Of a stretch of DNA of 64,000 nt, positions 60,045-64,000 are shown one piece after another. The DNA is from Devosia sp. A16 (GTDB lineage: Bacteria > Pseudomonadota > Alphaproteobacteria > Rhizobiales > Devosiaceae): positions 2,023,501 through 2,087,500 of the forward strand of contig NZ_CP012945.1 in the NCBI RefSeq assembly GCF_001402915.1, given 5' to 3'. The position numbers were made by a program, and so were the translations under genes. Within the stretch, counting starts at the first letter, position 1. Each line of letters begins with the position of its first letter. The notes beneath the pieces are model-generated. The model was not told the origin of the DNA, did no database searches, and saw only the letters and a program-made list of their open reading frames with translations.

Positions 60045-60773
60045 ATGCTGTCGCGTCGAACTGTCCTGGGTGCTGCACTCGCCTGGTCGGCACTTCCTCG
60101 GCTGGCGCATGCCGAACTCTCACCCGATGAGGTGTTGCGGCAGGCGATCGCATTGGAGGCGTCCAATCCGGTGTTCCTGGGTGCCACGCCACTTCCCGAG
60201 GACGATGCACGCTGGGCCGAGGCGCGGGCATATCTCGACGCCGCCCCGACCGGGACATTTCCGCATAAGGTCGCGCGCTACTTCGACCAGGCCGTACCGG
60301 AGAGCTTCCAGGAGCGCTGGCCGGACGCCTACGCCAACCCGTTGATCGTCTGGTTCTTCCTCGAGACGAGGACCAAGCCGGAGGGCGACCTCACCGCCTG
60401 GTGCGCAGCCTTCGTCAGTTGGTGCCTCGAGCGTTCCGGTGTAGCGAGCGCCAGAAGCGCCGCGTCAGCCGCTTACCGCAGCTGGGGAGAGGCCGCCTGG
60501 AGCAACGGCGAAGCTCTGCCGGGCAAGGCGCAGCCGGGCGACATCGCAGTGTTCAGGCAATTGTCCGATCCCGCCCACGGCCATGTCGGCTTCTTCATGG
60601 GCGTGGATCCGCAATCTGACGGCCGCATCATGGTGCTGGGCGGCAACCAGCGGACCCAGGGCGCAGTGCGCAAGAGTCACGCCGTCACCCATGTCAGCAT
60701 GCGGACCACCGGCAATCTGGAACTGCACAGCATCCGCACGGCGCCCGGGCTGCGCCCGGCCGCTACATCGTGA
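60045..60773 (+). CDS. Exported CHAP/NlpC-like (TIGR02594-type) hydrolase
   Basis: A 242-residue protein with a Tat-like leader (MLSRRTVLGAALAWSALP, cleavage near AHA). The catalytic region is DLTAWCAAFVSWCLERSG with Cys in WCAAF, and the His is in AHGHVGFFMG, as in CHAP or TIGR02594 peptidoglycan amidase-like proteins. The ATG at 60045 has GGAGGG upstream. It starts about 150 bp from the divergent caspase-fold gene, suggesting joint cell-envelope action (inferred). Its 3' end overlaps the convergent SDR gene by 11 bp. Confidence 0.87.
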   Translation: MLSRRTVLGAALAWSALPRLAHAELSPDEVLRQAIALEASNPVFLGATPLPEDDARWAEARAYLDAAPTGTFPHKVARYFDQAVPESFQERWPDAYANPLIVWFFLETRTKPEGDLTAWCAAFVSWCLERSGVASARSAASAAYRSWGEAAWSNGEALPGKAQPGDIAVFRQLSDPAHGHVGFFMGVDPQSDGRIMVLGGNQRTQGAVRKSHAVTHVSMRTTGNLELHSIRTAPGLRPAATS

Positions 60774-61515
60774 TCCCGCCATCCACCACGAAATTGGACC
60801 CCGTCGCGTAAGCGCTCTCGTCGCTGGCGAGGTACACCAGCAGGTGCGCGATTTCTTCCGGTTGTGCCATGCGGCCCATCGGCTGGCGGGCGATGAAGGT
60901 CTTCCATACCTCGTCGTGGTCACCAAGCGCGTGCGCCCGCTCGTGCAGCGACGGCGAGTCGACGCTGCCGGGGCAGATGGTGTTGGCCCGGATGCCATTC
61001 TTCATGTAGTCGAACGCCACCGACTTGGTGAAGCCGATCACCGCCGCCTTCGACGACATATAGCTCACCCGGTTTGGCACCCCCTTCATCGAAGAGGCGA
61101 CCGAAGCGACGTTGATGATGTTGGCGCCGCCCTGCGCGATGAAGGCGGGCAGGAACGCCTGGGTCAGGACGAACATCGGCGTCACGTTGATATCGAAGCT
61201 GAGCTGCCACTCCTCCAGCGTCGTCGTCCCCAGCATCCCCTGATGCACCCAGCCGGCGCCGTTATAGAGCACGTTGACGCCCTGGTGCCGGGCGGCCGCT
61301 TCGCGCAGCGCCAGATGGTCGGTGACGTCGAGCGCGTAGGTCTCGTGCCCAGCCGAGATTGCCTTCAGCTCCTCGCCCTTGCGAGCGATCCCCTCGGCGT
61401 CGCGGTCGGTGGCGATGACCCGTGCCCCCTCACGGGCAAAGGCCGTCGCCGCCGCGCCGCCGATACCCGCGGCCGCCGCCGTCATGAAGATGGTCTTCCC
61501 CTCGAGCCGTCCCAT
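60763..61515 (-). CDS. SDR-family oxidoreductase (ketodeoxy-sugar-acid dehydrogenase-like)
   Basis: A 250-residue classical SDR. The nucleotide motif is FMTAAAAGIGGAAATAF, a variant of TGxxxGIG, then NGAGWVHQG, catalytic Ser in VASVASSMKG, YMSSK, and CPGSVDSP. The N-terminus and overall pattern resemble 2-keto-3-deoxy-L-fuconate dehydrogenase and DHRS6/BDH2-type enzymes. A GGGAG ribosome site is present. It is divergent from the phosphotransferase/enolase-like operon with a palindrome between them. Confidence 0.87.
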   Translation of the reverse strand: MGRLEGKTIFMTAAAAGIGGAAATAFAREGARVIATDRDAEGIARKGEELKAISAGHETYALDVTDHLALREAAARHQGVNVLYNGAGWVHQGMLGTTTLEEWQLSFDINVTPMFVLTQAFLPAFIAQGGANIINVASVASSMKGVPNRVSYMSSKAAVIGFTKSVAFDYMKNGIRANTICPGSVDSPSLHERAHALGDHDEVWKTFIARQPMGRMAQPEEIAHLLVYLASDESAYATGSNFVVDGGITM

Positions 61516-61588
61516 TTTCTCCCTTTCCGTCCAGTTGCTTCAGCGACCAAAGCCCTAGCCGCCCGGTCGTTGTTCCATTCCCCCCGTG

Positions 61589-61601
61589 TGGTACCATACC
61601 A
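61589..61601. promoter_or_regulatory. GntR-type operator palindrome
   Basis: TGGTACCATACCA, arms TGGTA/TACCA, lies midway between the divergent SDR and phosphotransferase starts. It has the TGGT...ACCA form bound by FadR-type GntR regulators. No such regulator gene is inside the window. Confidence 0.6.
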
Positions 61602-61624
61602 GGACTATCGAGGGGACCCGCACT

Positions 61625-62638
61625 ATGGATGACTTGACCTGGGAAGCATTGCTTCCCCCGATCTTTGCGTCTGCCGGCATCGACGCCGGCGGAACACTGG
61701 AGATCGCCCCGCTCACCGGCGGGGTTTCATCGGACATTGTGCGGATCCGCCTCCCCGATGGCCGGCAATACTGCGCCAAGCGCGCCTTGGGTAAGCTCAA
61801 GGTCGCCACCGACTGGCAGGCGCCGCTCGAGCGCAATCAGTATGAGGTGGCCTGGCTGCGCCGCGCCAATGCCATCATCCCCGGCGCCGCCCCCGAGGTG
61901 ATCGGCGAGGATCGGGCACACGGCATCGCGCTGCTCGAGTACCTGCCGGCCGAGGACTATGTGCTGTGGAAGGCCGAACTGCTGGCCGGTCGCGCCGATC
62001 CGGCGGTACCGGTTGCCGTTGCCGAAGCGCTCGGCCGCATCCATGCCGCAACGCTGAACGATCCCACCGCCGCCGCCGAGTTTCCGACCGACCACCTGAT
62101 CGACGCCCTGCGGCTCGACCCCTACCTGCGCTTCACCGCCGGCCGCCATCCCGAATTGAGCGCGCAGATTCTCGCCGTGCTCGCGACGACCGCGAACACC
62201 CGACTGGCCCTCGTCCACGGCGATGTCAGCCCCAAGAACATCCTGATCTCGAAACGCGACGGCCGCCCGGTGCTGCTCGATGCCGAATGCGCCTGGTATG
62301 GCGATCCCGCCTTCGATGCCGCGTTCTGCCTCAATCACCTGGTGCTGAAATCCATCCACCTGCCGGCTCTCGGCGACCGGCTGCTCGATCAGGCGGCGGC
62401 TTTCACCACCACTTGGCTCAGGCATTTTCCGGGCGAGCTGCGCGCCGACACCGAGGCGCGAGTCGCCGCCCTGCTGCCCTGCCTGATGCTGGCACGCGTC
62501 GACGGCAAATCGCCGGTCGAATACCTGAGCGACGCCAGTCGTCAGCAGGTGCGCGACCGCGCCATCCCGCATATTCGGCAGGCCCCGGCAACCATCGCGG
62601 CGCTGCTTGCCGACCTTAGTTCTCATCGAGGTAGATAG
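61625..62638 (+). CDS. Phosphotransferase of the aminoglycoside/choline kinase fold
   Basis: A 337-residue small-molecule kinase. LTGGVSSDIVRIRL forms the nucleotide loop, YCAKRALGKLKV holds the ATP-binding Lys, the catalytic loop is VHGDVSPKNIL, and the metal Asp is in VLLDAECAWYGDPAFD. The family phosphorylates hydroxyl groups of small metabolites; an antibiotic target is not indicated. It lies 6 bp before an enolase-like gene, suggesting it makes the phosphorylated substrate for that enzyme (inferred). Confidence 0.87.
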   Translation: MDDLTWEALLPPIFASAGIDAGGTLEIAPLTGGVSSDIVRIRLPDGRQYCAKRALGKLKVATDWQAPLERNQYEVAWLRRANAIIPGAAPEVIGEDRAHGIALLEYLPAEDYVLWKAELLAGRADPAVPVAVAEALGRIHAATLNDPTAAAEFPTDHLIDALRLDPYLRFTAGRHPELSAQILAVLATTANTRLALVHGDVSPKNILISKRDGRPVLLDAECAWYGDPAFDAAFCLNHLVLKSIHLPALGDRLLDQAAAFTTTWLRHFPGELRADTEARVAALLPCLMLARVDGKSPVEYLSDASRQQVRDRAIPHIRQAPATIAALLADLSSHRGR

Positions 62639-62644
62639 CTCGCT

Positions 62645-63931
62645 ATGTCAGGCATCAAGACTGTTCTCGGCCGCCAGGTGTGGGACTCGCGCGGCCGCCC
62701 CACCGTCGAAGTCGAGGTCACCCTCGAGAGCGGCGCGACCGGCCGCGCCATCGCGCCTTCGGGCGCCTCCACCGGCAGCCGCGAAGCGCTCGACCGGCGC
62801 GATGGCGGCAAGCGGCTGGGCGGCTACGGCGTCAACGGAGCGCTCGCGGCAGTGAACGGCGAGATTGCGGGCCGCTTGCAGGGTCTGGACGCACTCGACC
62901 AGGCTGGCGTCGATGCGGCCATGATCGCGTTGGACGGTACGCCGCAGAAGACCCGGCTGGGAGGCAACGCCATCGTCGCCACCTCCTCGGCCGTGGCGTG
63001 GGCCGCCGCGGCCGAGCAGCGCATCCCGCTGTGGCGGCACTTGCGGCGGCTCGGCAGGCTCGATCCCGAGACCCAGCATATCCCCGCTCCGATGATCCAG
63101 ATCTTCGGCGGCGGCCGCCATGCCGGCAATCGCATCGACATCCAGGATTTCCTCATCCTCGCCGTCGGCGCGAAGAGTTTCGCCGCCGCGACCGAGCAGA
63201 TCGCCGAAGTCTACATGGCGGCCAGCAAGGCGATGGTGCAGCAGGGCAAACTCAACGGCGTCGCCGACGAGGGCGGCGTCTGGCCCGACTTCACCGCCAA
63301 CGAGGACGGGCTCGAGTTGCTCACCCGCGCCATCGAGAGTGCGGGCCTCAAGCCCGGCACCGATATCGGCATCGCCCTCGACGTCGCCGCCACGTCGTTC
63401 TTCGCCGATGGCGCTTATCGCCTGGCGCTCGAGGGACGGCAGCTGTCGACGCTGCAGCTGATCGAACTGCTGCAATCCTGGGTCGCCGCCTACCCCATCG
63501 TCTCGCTCGAAGACCCCCTCGCCGAGGATGACGACGCCGGCTTCGCCGAAATCACCCGACGCCTCGGCAAGTCCATCCAAATCGTCGGTGACGATTATCT
63601 GACCACCTCGGAGTCCCGTATTGCCCTTGCGGCAGAACAGGGATGCTGCAATTCGGTGTTGCTCAAATCGAATCAGTGCGGCACCCTGACGGAACTGATC
63701 GAAGCAAGCACGCGCGCCCGCGCCGCCGGCTGGAATACCATCCAGTCGGGCCGCTCCGGCGAAAGTGAAGATGTGACGCTCAGTCATCTGGCCGTCGGCT
63801 TGATGTCTGACCAGATCAAGGTCGGCTCGATGACGCGCTCGGAGCGGACTGCGAAGTGGAATGAAGTGATCCGCATCGAGGATTACTGCGTGACGCCGCG
63901 CTACTGGCGTTTCACCATTCCGCGGCTGTAG
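62645..63931 (+). CDS. Enolase paralogue with altered active site
   Basis: A 428-residue enolase-family protein (VLGRQVWDSRGRPTVEVEV, APSGASTGSREAL). Metal ligands Asp246, Glu289 and Asp316, catalytic Glu209 (ADEGG) and Lys341 (LLKSNQCG), and Lys392 (QIKVGS) are kept. However, the E. coli His373 position (ISHRSGE) is Gly369 here (IQSGRSGE), Glu168 of DIQEF is Asp168, and GGEHA reads GGRHA. These positions bind or protonate 2-phosphoglycerate, so a different phosphorylated substrate is likely. It is in an operon with a kinase, so it is probably not the housekeeping eno. Confidence 0.87.
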   Translation: MSGIKTVLGRQVWDSRGRPTVEVEVTLESGATGRAIAPSGASTGSREALDRRDGGKRLGGYGVNGALAAVNGEIAGRLQGLDALDQAGVDAAMIALDGTPQKTRLGGNAIVATSSAVAWAAAAEQRIPLWRHLRRLGRLDPETQHIPAPMIQIFGGGRHAGNRIDIQDFLILAVGAKSFAAATEQIAEVYMAASKAMVQQGKLNGVADEGGVWPDFTANEDGLELLTRAIESAGLKPGTDIGIALDVAATSFFADGAYRLALEGRQLSTLQLIELLQSWVAAYPIVSLEDPLAEDDDAGFAEITRRLGKSIQIVGDDYLTTSESRIALAAEQGCCNSVLLKSNQCGTLTELIEASTRARAAGWNTIQSGRSGESEDVTLSHLAVGLMSDQIKVGSMTRSERTAKWNEVIRIEDYCVTPRYWRFTIPRL

Positions 63932-64000
63932 TCGAATGCAGGGCAGTTTGGGGGAGACAGTTGGGGGACGCAGACAGACTGAGGGGCGCGGGCCGGCCGG

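Noticed and set aside
61625-62638. Aminoglycoside resistance gene
   Set aside because: The APH fold is shared by many metabolite kinases. Coupling to an enolase-like gene points to catabolism.
1-64000. CRISPR array or prophage
   Set aside because: No regularly spaced direct repeats, cas genes or phage structural genes were seen.

Overview
The window is GC-rich, densely coded alphaproteobacterial chromosome. The gene content (short type-2 argC, glnK-amtB behind a sigma-54 promoter, DUF1127, DUF3422 and DUF2934 proteins, a BMP-type ABC importer, a quinoprotein dehydrogenase with a PQQ-associated ABC transporter) and the intergenic mosaic palindromes suggest Hyphomicrobiales, possibly a Devosia-like genus. 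The genus is inferred by eye. There are no phage genes, no rRNA and no CRISPR. The only mobile element recognised is one IS110-family insertion sequence.

Layout. 1-6.5 kb: the 3' part of leuC, a zincin metallopeptidase between two palindromes, a membrane diguanylate cyclase between two paralogous small genes, a HEAT-like gene coupled to deoD, and argC. 6.6-14 kb: a UbiH-family hydroxylase, then a nitrogen module (glnK-amtB and a second Amt, both behind matching sigma-54 promoters), a 32-residue membrane protein, and an MsbA-type ABC exporter whose leader resembles an attenuator. 14-20 kb: a fasciclin protein, a flavin monooxygenase, the IS110 element, a TetR regulator, DUF1127 and a frameshifted PLP decarboxylase. 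19.7-25.9 kb: leuB, glutamate dehydrogenase, a RidA-like protein, leuD, Trm112-like, LON-domain and CnoX genes, and tRNA-Gly. 26-33 kb: an epoxide hydrolase, an epimerase-like protein and a complete BMP-type (probably nucleoside) importer.

33.2-46.5 kb is a quinoprotein alcohol-oxidation island. One minus-strand operon encodes a PQQ dehydrogenase with a lanthanide-type Asp, its cytochrome c, a conserved secreted protein, a pentapeptide-repeat protein and a thermonuclease-like protein. A second minus-strand operon (cupredoxin-like protein, beta-propeller, binding protein, ABC-2 permease) faces a plus-strand operon (NitT/TauT-type importer plus the ATPase matching the ABC-2 permease). The parts resemble the PedABC/Lut-type systems linked elsewhere to PQQ enzymes and lanthanide supply. 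A LysR regulator follows, and a 12-bp sequence recurs upstream of both the regulator and the dehydrogenase.

46.7-64 kb: a DUF3422 protein, a three-gene proton-channel-like module (ExbB/MotA-like, ExbD-like, two-TM protein), a disulfide flavoprotein, a RidA protein, a decayed ParB-like nuclease pseudogene, an MFS transporter with an OMPDC-superfamily enzyme, a secreted caspase-fold/Sel1-repeat protein divergent from a CHAP-type hydrolase, and a final SDR / phosphotransferase / enolase-paralogue group around a GntR-type palindrome. That enolase paralogue lacks a conserved active-site His, so an uncharacterised catabolic step is likely. Mosaic palindromic repeats recur between genes, and the IS110 element appears to sit inside one copy.
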